Of a stretch of 29,226 nt of DNA, positions 7,243-14,379 are shown piece after piece; within the stretch, counting starts at the first letter, position 1, and the number at the start of each line of letters is the position of its first letter. Location of the stretch: contig JBKPHM010000042.1 of NCBI GenBank assembly GCA_046729855.1, positions 1 through 29,226 of the forward strand. The letters are read 5' to 3'. Position numbers and translations under genes: made by a program. The stretch comes from DATHSY01 sp046729855 (GTDB lineage: Bacteria > Actinomycetota > UBA4738 > HRBIN12). The notes beneath the pieces were generated by a model. The model was not told where the DNA came from and ran no database searches. It saw nothing but the letters and a program-made list of their open reading frames with translations.

Positions 7243-8859
7243 GTGGCCGGCGCGAACAGCTACGACGCGATCGTGATCGGTGGCGGGCACAACGGCCTGG
7301 TCGCGGCCGTGTACCTCGCGAAGGCGGGAGCCCGTGTCGTCGTTTGCGAGGCGCTTCACAAAACCGGGGGCGCCGCGGCCACCGACCAGCCGTGGCCCGA
7401 CCATCCCGAGTTCAAGGTGACGACGCTCAGCTACGTGATGAGCCTGATGCCCGACCGGATCATCCGGGACCTCGACCTCGAGCGGCACGGGTATCGCGTC
7501 CATCCGGTTGGCCCGTACGTCGTCCCGTTCGACGATGGGCGCGTGATGATCGAGTACGAGGACAACGCCAAGAACCGCGACGAATTCGCGAAGTTCTCGA
7601 AGGCCGACGCCGACGCGCTGGACCGGTGGGACGCGTGGATCGGTGGCCTCGCAGCCGTGCTCGGACCGCTGCTGATGACGACGCCGCCCAAGATCGGCTC
7701 GAGGCGGCCGTCGGACCTGCTCGAACAGCTCCGGCTCGCGTGGCGGTTCCGAGGCCTCGACGTTCGAACCGCCGGCGAGGTCACGCGGCTGATGACGATG
7801 TCGATCGCCGACCTGCTCGACCGGTTCTTCGTGTCGGAGCAGGTCCGTGCGGTGATGGCGATCAACGGCCTGATCGGGACCTGGGCCGGCCCGTACGAGC
7901 CCGGCACGGGGTACGTGATGGCGCACCACTCGATCGGCGACGTCGGCGACGGGACGCTGGGCTCGTGGGGCGTACCGGAGGGAGGCATGGGCGCGGTGGC
8001 GGCGGCGATCGAGTCGTCGGCTCGCGCCAGCGGTGCCGAAATCCGTACGAACGCCCCCGTCGAGCGGCTGCTGATCCGAAGCGGCCGCGCGGTCGGCGTC
8101 GCGCTGGCTGGCGGCGAGGAGCTGTCTGCCCCGATCGTCGTCACCGCCTGTCACCCAAAGATCACGTTCCTGCGGCAGATCGCGCCCGGCGAGCTTCCCG
8201 AGGACTTCGTCGGCGACATCGAGCACCTGTCGTCGCGCTCGGGCGTCGTAAAGGTCAACCTCGCGGTCTCGAAGCTGCCGAAGATCGCCGGGATGCCCGA
8301 ATGGACCGACTTCAGTGGCGGGTTCGAGATCGCCCACTCGATCGACTATCTAGAGACGGCGTTCGAGCAGGCTCGGCATGGTGTCGCCGCGACCCGGCCG
8401 TTCAGCGACGGGGTGATCCCGACGGCGCTCGATCCGTCGCTCGCGCCGGCGGGCGCGCACGTCGTCTCGCTGTTCACGCAATGGGTGCCGCACACGTGGA
8501 GCGAGGAACCGCAGCCCGAGGAGCTGGAGGCCTACGCCGATCGCGTCGTCGAGGAGTACGAGCGCGTGGCGCCCGGCTTCAAGGACTCCATCGTCGCGCG
8601 CCAGGTGATCGGGCCGTACGAGATGGAGCAGGGGTGGGGCCTCGTCGGCGGCAACATCTTCCACGCCGAGCTGTCGGCCGACCAGCTGTTCCACATGCGG
8701 CCGGTGCCGGGCTACGCGGACTACCGGACCCCGATTGCCGGGCTGTACCAGTGCTCGAGCGCGACGCACGCGGGCGGCGGAGTTTGCGGGATCCCCGCCT
8801 ACAACTGCGTGCGCGAGATCCGCCGCGACCGCAGGCGCCGACGGAAGAGGGGCGTATGA
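7243..8859 (+). CDS. FAD-dependent oxidoreductase, PYROXD2/phytoene-desaturase-like
   Basis: The 538-residue protein begins with the FAD dinucleotide-binding motif VIGGGHNGLVAAVYLAKAG, then VVVCEALHKTGGAAAT (the E and GG of the FAD fold). It ends with a C-terminal flavin segment at GLYQCSSATHAGGGVCGIPAYN. This is the COG1233 family of CrtI-like dehydrogenases, close to PYROXD2. Substrates of the bacterial PYROXD2-like members are largely unknown. The GTG at 7243 is chosen because GAAGGAGG (7231-7238) sits 4 nt upstream. Its stop overlaps the start of the next gene (ATGA at 8856-8859), so flavoprotein and GcvT-like protein are translationally coupled and probably work on the same substrate. 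A TetR-type operator precedes the operon. Confidence 0.88.
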   Translation: MAGANSYDAIVIGGGHNGLVAAVYLAKAGARVVVCEALHKTGGAAATDQPWPDHPEFKVTTLSYVMSLMPDRIIRDLDLERHGYRVHPVGPYVVPFDDGRVMIEYEDNAKNRDEFAKFSKADADALDRWDAWIGGLAAVLGPLLMTTPPKIGSRRPSDLLEQLRLAWRFRGLDVRTAGEVTRLMTMSIADLLDRFFVSEQVRAVMAINGLIGTWAGPYEPGTGYVMAHHSIGDVGDGTLGSWGVPEGGMGAVAAAIESSARASGAEIRTNAPVERLLIRSGRAVGVALAGGEELSAPIVVTACHPKITFLRQIAPGELPEDFVGDIEHLSSRSGVVKVNLAVSKLPKIAGMPEWTDFSGGFEIAHSIDYLETAFEQARHGVAATRPFSDGVIPTALDPSLAPAGAHVVSLFTQWVPHTWSEEPQPEELEAYADRVVEEYERVAPGFKDSIVARQVIGPYEMEQGWGLVGGNIFHAELSADQLFHMRPVPGYADYRTPIAGLYQCSSATHAGGGVCGIPAYNCVREIRRDRRRRRKRGV

Positions 8860-10001
8860 GGGAGCCGTACTCGTTCACGTTCTACGTCGCGTCCTGGTAC
8901 CGCAAGTCGCCGTATTGGCAGCGCACCGTCGAGGCCGGATGTACCAGCTGGGACTTGTACAACCACATGCTCATCCCGACGCTGTACGACGACGACGAGG
9001 AGGAGTACTGGCACCTGCTCGAGAAGGTGACGCTGTGGGACGTCGCCGTCGAGCGCCAGGTCGAGATCACCGGGCCGGACGCCGCGGCGTTTACGCAACT
9101 CCTGACCTGCCGCGACCTGTCGAGGTGCGACGTGATGCAGTGCAGGTACGCGCCATTGATCGCTCCCGACGGCGGCATCGTGAACGACCCGATCCTCCTG
9201 CGGCTCGGCGAGAGCCATTTCTGGCTGTCGCTCGCCGACTCCGACGCCCTCCTGTACGCGAAGGGTGTGCAGGCGTTCGCAGGGATGGACGTCGAGATCC
9301 GCGAGGCCGACGTCTCGCCGCTCCAGCTCCAGGGACCGCGGAGCAAGGAGGTGGTCAGGGACCTGTTCGGCGACGATGTCGCGGGTCTGCGCTACTACCG
9401 GTGCTGGGAGGGTGAGCTCGATGGGATCCCGCTCGTCGTGTCTCGGACCGGCTGGAGCGGCGAGGTCGGGTTCGAGCTGTATCTGCGCGACCACCGGCGG
9501 GCGCTCGACCTGTGGGACCGCGTGATGGTGGCCGGCGCTCCGTACGAGATCCGAGCGATCGCGCCGTCGGACCAGCGACGCCTGGAGGCGGGGATCTTCA
9601 ACTACGGGAACGACATGACGATCGAGAACAACCCCTTCGAGATCACGGGGATGGAGCGGCTGGTCGAGTTCTCAGGCAACTTCGTCGGCAAGCCCGCGCT
9701 CGAGCGGATCGCCGAGGAGGGCGTCAGCCGCAAGCTCGTGGGCGTCGAGATCGGCGGCGAGCCGTTCCGGCTGTGGCTCGAGGACTTCTGGCCCGTCTCG
9801 CACGACGGAGAGGAGGTCGGCGCGCTCGTGAGCGCGAGTCACTCGTTCCGGCTCAAGAAGAACATCGGCTACGCCTGGGTCCCGATCGCGCTCTCCGGGC
9901 CCGGCACCGAACTGGAGTTGCGGTCGCCCAACGGGCCGGTGCCGGCCGTGACCGGCCCCCTCCCGTTCGTCGATCCGAACAAGGACATCCCCACGTCGTA
10001 G
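8856..10001 (+). CDS. GcvT/DmdA-like aminomethyltransferase family protein, copy 1
   Basis: The 381-residue protein belongs to the glycine-cleavage T-protein superfamily, whose members move a one-carbon group to tetrahydrofolate. YNHMLIPTLYD, WDVAVERQVEITGPDA, GGIVNDPILL (the conserved Asp, about residue 111), FWLSLADSDALLYAKG, LQLQGPRSKEV and SRTGWSGEVGFELYL are seen in order. The YNHML and FWxSxADSD blocks recall dimethylsulfoniopropionate demethylase (DmdA) more than true GcvT. No gcvH or gcvP is nearby, so a role in the glycine cleavage complex is unlikely. The ATG overlaps the stop of the flavoprotein. A close paralogue lies at 10614-11771 and shares the C-terminal LPFVDPNKDIP. The methyl donor is unknown. 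Confidence 0.85.
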   Translation: MREPYSFTFYVASWYRKSPYWQRTVEAGCTSWDLYNHMLIPTLYDDDEEEYWHLLEKVTLWDVAVERQVEITGPDAAAFTQLLTCRDLSRCDVMQCRYAPLIAPDGGIVNDPILLRLGESHFWLSLADSDALLYAKGVQAFAGMDVEIREADVSPLQLQGPRSKEVVRDLFGDDVAGLRYYRCWEGELDGIPLVVSRTGWSGEVGFELYLRDHRRALDLWDRVMVAGAPYEIRAIAPSDQRRLEAGIFNYGNDMTIENNPFEITGMERLVEFSGNFVGKPALERIAEEGVSRKLVGVEIGGEPFRLWLEDFWPVSHDGEEVGALVSASHSFRLKKNIGYAWVPIALSGPGTELELRSPNGPVPAVTGPLPFVDPNKDIPTS

Positions 10002-10017
10002 GTCATCGCTCGGTGCG

Positions 10018-10572
10018 ATGATGGCGTCGATGGAGAGCCTCCGTGGCCACCTGCTCCTCGCCGGGGCGAACCTGTGGGACCCGAACTTCCGGCGTACGGT
10101 CGTGCTGATCGGACACCACGACGAAGACGGCGCCGTCGGCGTCGTGCTGAACCGGCCGACCGAGACGACCGTGGCGGAGGCGGCGCCGCCGCTCGCCGAC
10201 CTGGTCGGCGGCGACGAGCCGGTGTTCGTCGGCGGTCCGGTGCAGCCGCAGGCCGCGGTGGTCGTCGCGGACTTCCAGGACCCGGAGGCCGCCCGGCTGA
10301 TCGCGTTCGGGACGATCGGCTTCCTGCCCGACGAGACCGATCCCGAGGTCGTGGGGCCGATCCGGGCCGCTAGGCTTTTCGCCGGCTACGCGGGGTGGGG
10401 ACCTGGACAGCTGGAGGCGGAGCTCGAAGAGGATTCGTGGATCGTCGAGCCCGCCGCGGCGTCGGACGTCTTCACGGCCGATCCGGACCACCTGTGGGAG
10501 GACGTGCTGCGCAGGAAGGGCCGCGACTTCGACCTGCTCCGGACGATGCCGGTCGATCCGTCGATGAACTGA
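10018..10572 (+). CDS. YqgE/AlgH family protein
   Basis: The 184-residue protein has the family opening ESLRGHLLLAGANLWDPNF, the GVVLNRPTE segment, FVGGPVQ and the FAGYAGWGPGQLEAELEEDSW block that defines the YqgE/AlgH (DUF179) family. Its biochemical role is not established. In-frame ATGs occur at 10018, 10021 and 10030; the family usually begins near the last. It begins 16 nt after the first GcvT-like gene and ends 41 nt before the second, so it sits inside a paralogue pair with which YqgE is not usually associated. Confidence 0.92.
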   Translation: MMASMESLRGHLLLAGANLWDPNFRRTVVLIGHHDEDGAVGVVLNRPTETTVAEAAPPLADLVGGDEPVFVGGPVQPQAAVVVADFQDPEAARLIAFGTIGFLPDETDPEVVGPIRAARLFAGYAGWGPGQLEAELEEDSWIVEPAAASDVFTADPDHLWEDVLRRKGRDFDLLRTMPVDPSMN

Positions 10573-10613
10573 CGTCGAGCCGCCCGCGGCTCGTGACCGA
10601 GAGGGGCCGGCGC

Positions 10614-11771
10614 GTGAGCAACGAGACGTTCACGTTCTACATCCAGCCGTGGTACCGCAAGTCGCCGTACTTCGAGGCGACCAAGCGACACGGGTGCAAG
10701 AGCTGGGGTCTGTACAACCACATGCTGCTGCCGACGCTGTACGAAGATCCCGTCACCGAGTATTGGGCCCTGTTGAACGACGTCACGGTGTGGGACGTCG
10801 CCGTCGAGCGCTGCGTCGAGATCGTCGGTCCCGATGCGTTCGAGTTGACGAACATGCTCACGTGCCGGGACCTCACGGCGTGCGAGGTGTGGCAGTGCAG
10901 GTACGTCCTGCTGACGGCTCCGACGGGCGGGATCGTGAACGATCCGGTGCTGCTCCGGCTCGATGACGACCGGTTCTGGCTGGCGCTCGCCGACTCGGAC
11001 GCACTGCTATTCGCGGCGGGGGTCGCAGGCGCCCTCAAGATGGACGTGCAGGTCCGCGAGGCGGACGTCGCCGCGATGCAGATCCAGGGCCCGCGTTCGA
11101 AGGAGGTGATCGAGGAGCTGTTTGGCGTTCGCGTCCGCGACCTTCGTTACTACTGGTGCTCAAACGCCGAGGTCGACGGCATCCCCGTCGTCGTCTCGCG
11201 CACGGGCTGGACCGGCGAGGTCGGCTACGAGATCTACCTGCGCGACACCTCGCGCGGCGACGATTTGTTCGAACGCGTGCTGGAAGCCGGACGGCCGCAC
11301 GGCATCCGCGTGATCGCGCCGAGCGAGGCGCGGCGGATCGAGGCGGGGATCTTCAACTACGGCTCGGACATGCGCATCGACGACACGCCGTTCCATGTGA
11401 CCGGCCTCGAGAGGTACGTCGAGCTCGATCAGGCCGCGGATTTCATCGGCAAGGATGCGCTGGCCGACATCGCCGACGCCGAGCTGCTCGACCGCAAGCT
11501 CGTCGGGATCGAGATGGACGGAGCTCCGATGACCGACGAGGGCGCCCTGAGCGACTTCTGGCCGCTGGTCAAGGGCGAGGCGCGGCTGGGGCGCATCACG
11601 GCGGGGGCCTGGTCGCCGCGGCTCGAGCGGAACATCGGATACGGCTGGGTGCCGATCCGTTGGGCCGAGGTCGGCAGCGAGCTCGAGGCCGAGACGCAGC
11701 GCGGCCGCGTTCCCGTCACGGTGGCCTCGCTGCCGTTCGTCGACCCGAACAAGGACATCCCCAAGTCGTAG
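10614..11771 (+). CDS. GcvT/DmdA-like aminomethyltransferase family protein, copy 2
   Basis: The 385-residue paralogue of the protein encoded at 8856-10001 aligns over its whole length: FYIQPWYRKSPYF, YNHMLLPTLYED, WDVAVERCVEIVGPDA, GGIVNDPVLL (Asp about 110), MQIQGPRSKEV, SRTGWTGEVGYEIYL and the end LPFVDPNKDIPKS. It has a few extra residues before the FWPL segment (GAPMTDEGALSD against GEPFRLWLED), near where substrate would be expected to sit, which may mean a different substrate. The start is a GTG 6 nt after GAGAGGGG (10600-10607). It is followed after 23 nt by two SAM methyltransferases. Expected activity is tetrahydrofolate-dependent demethylation or aminomethyl transfer; the substrate is unknown. 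Confidence 0.85.
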   Translation: MSNETFTFYIQPWYRKSPYFEATKRHGCKSWGLYNHMLLPTLYEDPVTEYWALLNDVTVWDVAVERCVEIVGPDAFELTNMLTCRDLTACEVWQCRYVLLTAPTGGIVNDPVLLRLDDDRFWLALADSDALLFAAGVAGALKMDVQVREADVAAMQIQGPRSKEVIEELFGVRVRDLRYYWCSNAEVDGIPVVVSRTGWTGEVGYEIYLRDTSRGDDLFERVLEAGRPHGIRVIAPSEARRIEAGIFNYGSDMRIDDTPFHVTGLERYVELDQAADFIGKDALADIADAELLDRKLVGIEMDGAPMTDEGALSDFWPLVKGEARLGRITAGAWSPRLERNIGYGWVPIRWAEVGSELEAETQRGRVPVTVASLPFVDPNKDIPKS

Positions 11772-11794
11772 GGTGCGCCCCAGATGACGTCGAG

Positions 11795-12574
11795 ATGACG
11801 CAGCAGCAGCGATCGGTCGCGTTCGACCTGGCGGTCGAGTACTACGACCGGACGCGCGCCATCCCGCCGGAATCGCTCGAGACGACGATCGACCGGCTCG
11901 CCGAAGTGCTCGGCGGCCGCGGCCGGTGCCTCGAGATCGGCGTCGGCACCGGCATCCTGGAGCTGCACGGTCGTGGCATCCCCATCACCGGTGTCGACCT
12001 GTCCGGCCCTATGCTCGCCAAGCTCGTCGAGAAGGCGGGCGGCCACGCGCCGTTCCCGCTCGTCCTCGGCGACGTGCGGCGGATACCGTTCGGGGACGAC
12101 GCGTTTGGCGCGGCGGTCGCGCGCTGGGTCTTCCACCTCGTGCCGGGATGGGAGGCGGCCGTCGACGAGCTCGCCCGCGTCGTTCGCCCGGGCGGCACGG
12201 TGCTCGTGAACCTCGGCGACTTCCGAGCCACGTGGCACGTGGTCGAGCGCTTCCTCAGATCCGCAGGAGACATGCCGTTCTCGGTCGGTCTCGATCCTCG
12301 ACAGCCCGAGCGGCTCGACGAGTCGTTCGCCCGCCGCGGCGCGACGGTCCGGCTCCTCGACCCGATCCCGAGCCGTGACGACACGACCGTCGGCGAGTTC
12401 CTTGAGGAGGTGGAGGCGGGTCAGCACTCGTGGAGCTGGCGCGTCCCGCCCGACGTGCGCGAACGAATCATCCCCGACATCCGCGCCTGGGCAGGGGAGC
12501 ACTTCGGATCTTTGGACGCGCCGCTGGAGCGCGACGTGCAGATCCTCTGGCGCGCCTACGACCTCGCCCCATGA
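11795..12574 (+). CDS. class I SAM-dependent methyltransferase, tandem copy 1
   Basis: The 259-residue protein has the SAM-binding motif CLEIGVGTG, an acidic turn GVDLSGPML, the motif IV region AVARWVFHLVPGW and the post-motif strand GGTVLVNLGD (Methyltransf_11 type, UbiE-like). The opening FDLAVEYYDRTRAIP matches the next gene. The frame is open upstream, but there it overlaps the GcvT-like gene; the ATG at 11795 gives a protein of exactly the same length as its neighbour. Its stop overlaps the next ATG (12571-12574), so the two are coupled. Compared with copy 2 it lacks about two residues after motif I. Substrate unknown. Confidence 0.85.
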   Translation: MTQQQRSVAFDLAVEYYDRTRAIPPESLETTIDRLAEVLGGRGRCLEIGVGTGILELHGRGIPITGVDLSGPMLAKLVEKAGGHAPFPLVLGDVRRIPFGDDAFGAAVARWVFHLVPGWEAAVDELARVVRPGGTVLVNLGDFRATWHVVERFLRSAGDMPFSVGLDPRQPERLDESFARRGATVRLLDPIPSRDDTTVGEFLEEVEAGQHSWSWRVPPDVRERIIPDIRAWAGEHFGSLDAPLERDVQILWRAYDLAP

Positions 12575-13350
12575 ACGAGCCCTCCATCTCGTTCGATCGG
12601 GCGGCTGAGTACTACGACCGGACGAGGACCTTCAGCGACGAGACCAATCGACTGGAGACCAAACTCCTCGTGGCCGAACTGCGGGGACGGTCGCGCATCC
12701 TCGAGATCGGGGTCGGAACGGGCCAGGTGGCGATTCGATTGCACGCGGCCGGGATCCGCATGTTCGGGGTGGACCTATCGACCGCGATGCTCCGCAAGCT
12801 CGTCGAGAAGTCAGGCGGGACACCGCCGTTCCCGGTCCTGGCCGGCGACGCGACACAGCTTCCGACCCGCGGTGCAGCGTTCGACGGCGTCGTCCTGCGA
12901 CACGTCTTCCACCTCGTTCCCGGCTGGCGCCAAGTCGTCCGCGAGATGGTCCGGGTGGTTCGACGCGGGGGCGTCGTGCTCGTGAATCACGGCGGCACCT
13001 CTGGCGTCGGGCGGGAGGTCCGGGCCAAGGTCGAGGAGATCGTCGGTCGCGCCCTCCCGTTTCCGGGGCTCTACCCCGAGCGTTGGCGCGACCTCCGGGC
13101 CGAGATGCGCGCGTGCGGAGCTCGTCACCGTGCGCTGGAAGGGATCTCGGATCGGCGGGACGAGCCGCTTTCGATGCACGTCGCCGGAATCGCCGAGGGC
13201 CGATGGGCATGGACGTGGCGGCTGTCCGAACAGGAGCGAGCGGCAGCGGCGTCCGGCCTCGACGCGTGGCTCGAGGAACGGTTCGGGCCGCTCGACGTCC
13301 CGCGTCCGCACGAGAGCACCATCACCTGGCACGCGTACGACCTCCGCTGA
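12571..13350 (+). CDS. class I SAM-dependent methyltransferase, tandem copy 2
   Basis: A second 259-residue methyltransferase is paralogous to the upstream gene. It shows AAEYYDRTRTF, ILEIGVGTGQVAIRL (motif I), GVDLSTAMLRKLVEKSGG, LRHVFHLVPGWRQVV and GGVVLVNHGG, and both copies end with a W-x-AYDL sequence. The ATGA overlap with copy 1 indicates one transcript. Divergence is spread across the sequence, so the duplication is not recent. A pair could form a heterodimer or act on successive or alternative substrates; none is identifiable. Confidence 0.85.
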   Translation: MNEPSISFDRAAEYYDRTRTFSDETNRLETKLLVAELRGRSRILEIGVGTGQVAIRLHAAGIRMFGVDLSTAMLRKLVEKSGGTPPFPVLAGDATQLPTRGAAFDGVVLRHVFHLVPGWRQVVREMVRVVRRGGVVLVNHGGTSGVGREVRAKVEEIVGRALPFPGLYPERWRDLRAEMRACGARHRALEGISDRRDEPLSMHVAGIAEGRWAWTWRLSEQERAAAASGLDAWLEERFGPLDVPRPHESTITWHAYDLR

Positions 13351-13396
13351 GGGCAGGATGGCCGAACGGCCGGACGCGACCGGCCTGACCAGCCGC

Positions 13397-13402
13397 TATC
13401 CT
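13397..13402 (+). promoter_or_regulatory. possible -10 box for ilvE
   Basis: TATCCT is a reasonable -10 sequence 54 nt before the ilvE ATG. I do not see a good -35 at 16-18 nt upstream. A start near 13409 would give a leader holding the hairpin at 13422-13440. Confidence 0.3.
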
Positions 13403-13421
13403 TTCCGGGACCGAGCGGCGG

Positions 13422-13440
13422 CCGTGGCGTCCCGCCACGG
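13422..13440 (+). promoter_or_regulatory. 8-bp hairpin just before the ilvE ribosome binding site
   Basis: CCGTGGCG-TCC-CGCCACGG is a perfect 8-bp stem with a 3-nt loop. It ends 3 nt before the Shine-Dalgarno GAAGGAGGA (13444-13452). It could stabilise the mRNA or affect ribosome access. No T-box or leader-peptide signature accompanies it. Confidence 0.45.
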
Positions 13441-13455
13441 GCCGAAGGAGGACCG

Positions 13456-14379
13456 ATGCCGATCACGCCCGTCGAGAAGATCTGGATGGACGGCGACCTC
13501 GTCGAGTGGAACGACGCCAAGGTGCACGTCCTGTCGCACGCGTTTCATTACGGCAGCGGCATCTTCGAGGGGATCCGGTGCTACGACACCGTCCGCGGGC
13601 CCGGCATCTGGCATCTGGACGAGCACGTCAAGCGCCTGTTCCGTTCGGCCAAGCTGTACCACATGGAGATCCCGTTCTCACAGGAAGCGATCGCGGACGC
13701 GATCCGCGACACGATCCGGGCGAACGACCTCACCTCCTGCTACATCCGCCCGCTCGCGTTCCGCGGCTATGGCGAGATGGGGGTGAACCCGCTCAACGCA
13801 CCCGTCAACGTGCTCGTCGCGGTCTGGCCGTGGGGCGCCTACCTTGGCGAGGAGGCCCTCGAGCAGGGCGTCCGCGTGAAGGTCTCATCGTGGAGACGGA
13901 ACGACCAGAACGCGCTGCCGGCCGCCGCCAAGGCAACCGGGCAGTACATCAACGGCGTCCTCGCGAAGGTCGAATCGCTGAAGGCCGGGTACGACGAGGC
14001 CATCATGCTCAACGCGGCCGGCAACATCACCGACGGGTCGGGTGAGAACGTTTTCATCGCGCGCGGCGGCGCGCTGTTCACGCCGCCGATCTCCGCCGGG
14101 TGCCTCGACGGCATCACGCGGACATCGGTGATGACATTCGCTCGAGATCTCGGGTACGAGGTTCGCGAGACCAACCTGACGCGCACGGACCTCTACAATG
14201 CCGATGAGGCGTTCTTCACGGGCACCGCCGCCGAGGTCACGCCGATCCGCGAGGTCGACGACCGTCAAGTGGGCGAGGGGAGCCGAGGGCCGATCACCAA
14301 GGAGATCCAGGGCGTGTTCTTCTCCGCCACGAAAGGCGAGATGGACAGGTACGCGTCCTGGCTGACGCTCGTCGGGTGA
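13456..14379 (+). CDS. ilvE: branched-chain amino acid aminotransferase
   Basis: IlvE is a fold-type IV PLP enzyme that transaminates leucine, isoleucine and valine with 2-oxoglutarate. The 307-residue protein has HAFHYGSGIFEGIR near the N-terminus, the PLP-binding lysine at residue 159 (AAAKATGQYING, the same position as Lys159 of E. coli IlvE), DGSGENVFIA, GITRTSVM and FFTGTAAEVTPIREVD. The end GPITKEIQGVFF is also typical. The ATG follows a strong GAAGGAGGA. Its stop overlaps the GTG of the aminopeptidase gene, so peptide breakdown and branched-chain transamination are coupled in expression. Confidence 0.95.
   Translation: MPITPVEKIWMDGDLVEWNDAKVHVLSHAFHYGSGIFEGIRCYDTVRGPGIWHLDEHVKRLFRSAKLYHMEIPFSQEAIADAIRDTIRANDLTSCYIRPLAFRGYGEMGVNPLNAPVNVLVAVWPWGAYLGEEALEQGVRVKVSSWRRNDQNALPAAAKATGQYINGVLAKVESLKAGYDEAIMLNAAGNITDGSGENVFIARGGALFTPPISAGCLDGITRTSVMTFARDLGYEVRETNLTRTDLYNADEAFFTGTAAEVTPIREVDDRQVGEGSRGPITKEIQGVFFSATKGEMDRYASWLTLVG

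Noticed and set aside
8856..11771. Glycine cleavage system (gcvT in duplicate)
   Set aside because: No gcvH or gcvP is near, both proteins have DmdA-like blocks, and the partner is a flavoprotein; the superfamily name alone does not support a glycine cleavage role.
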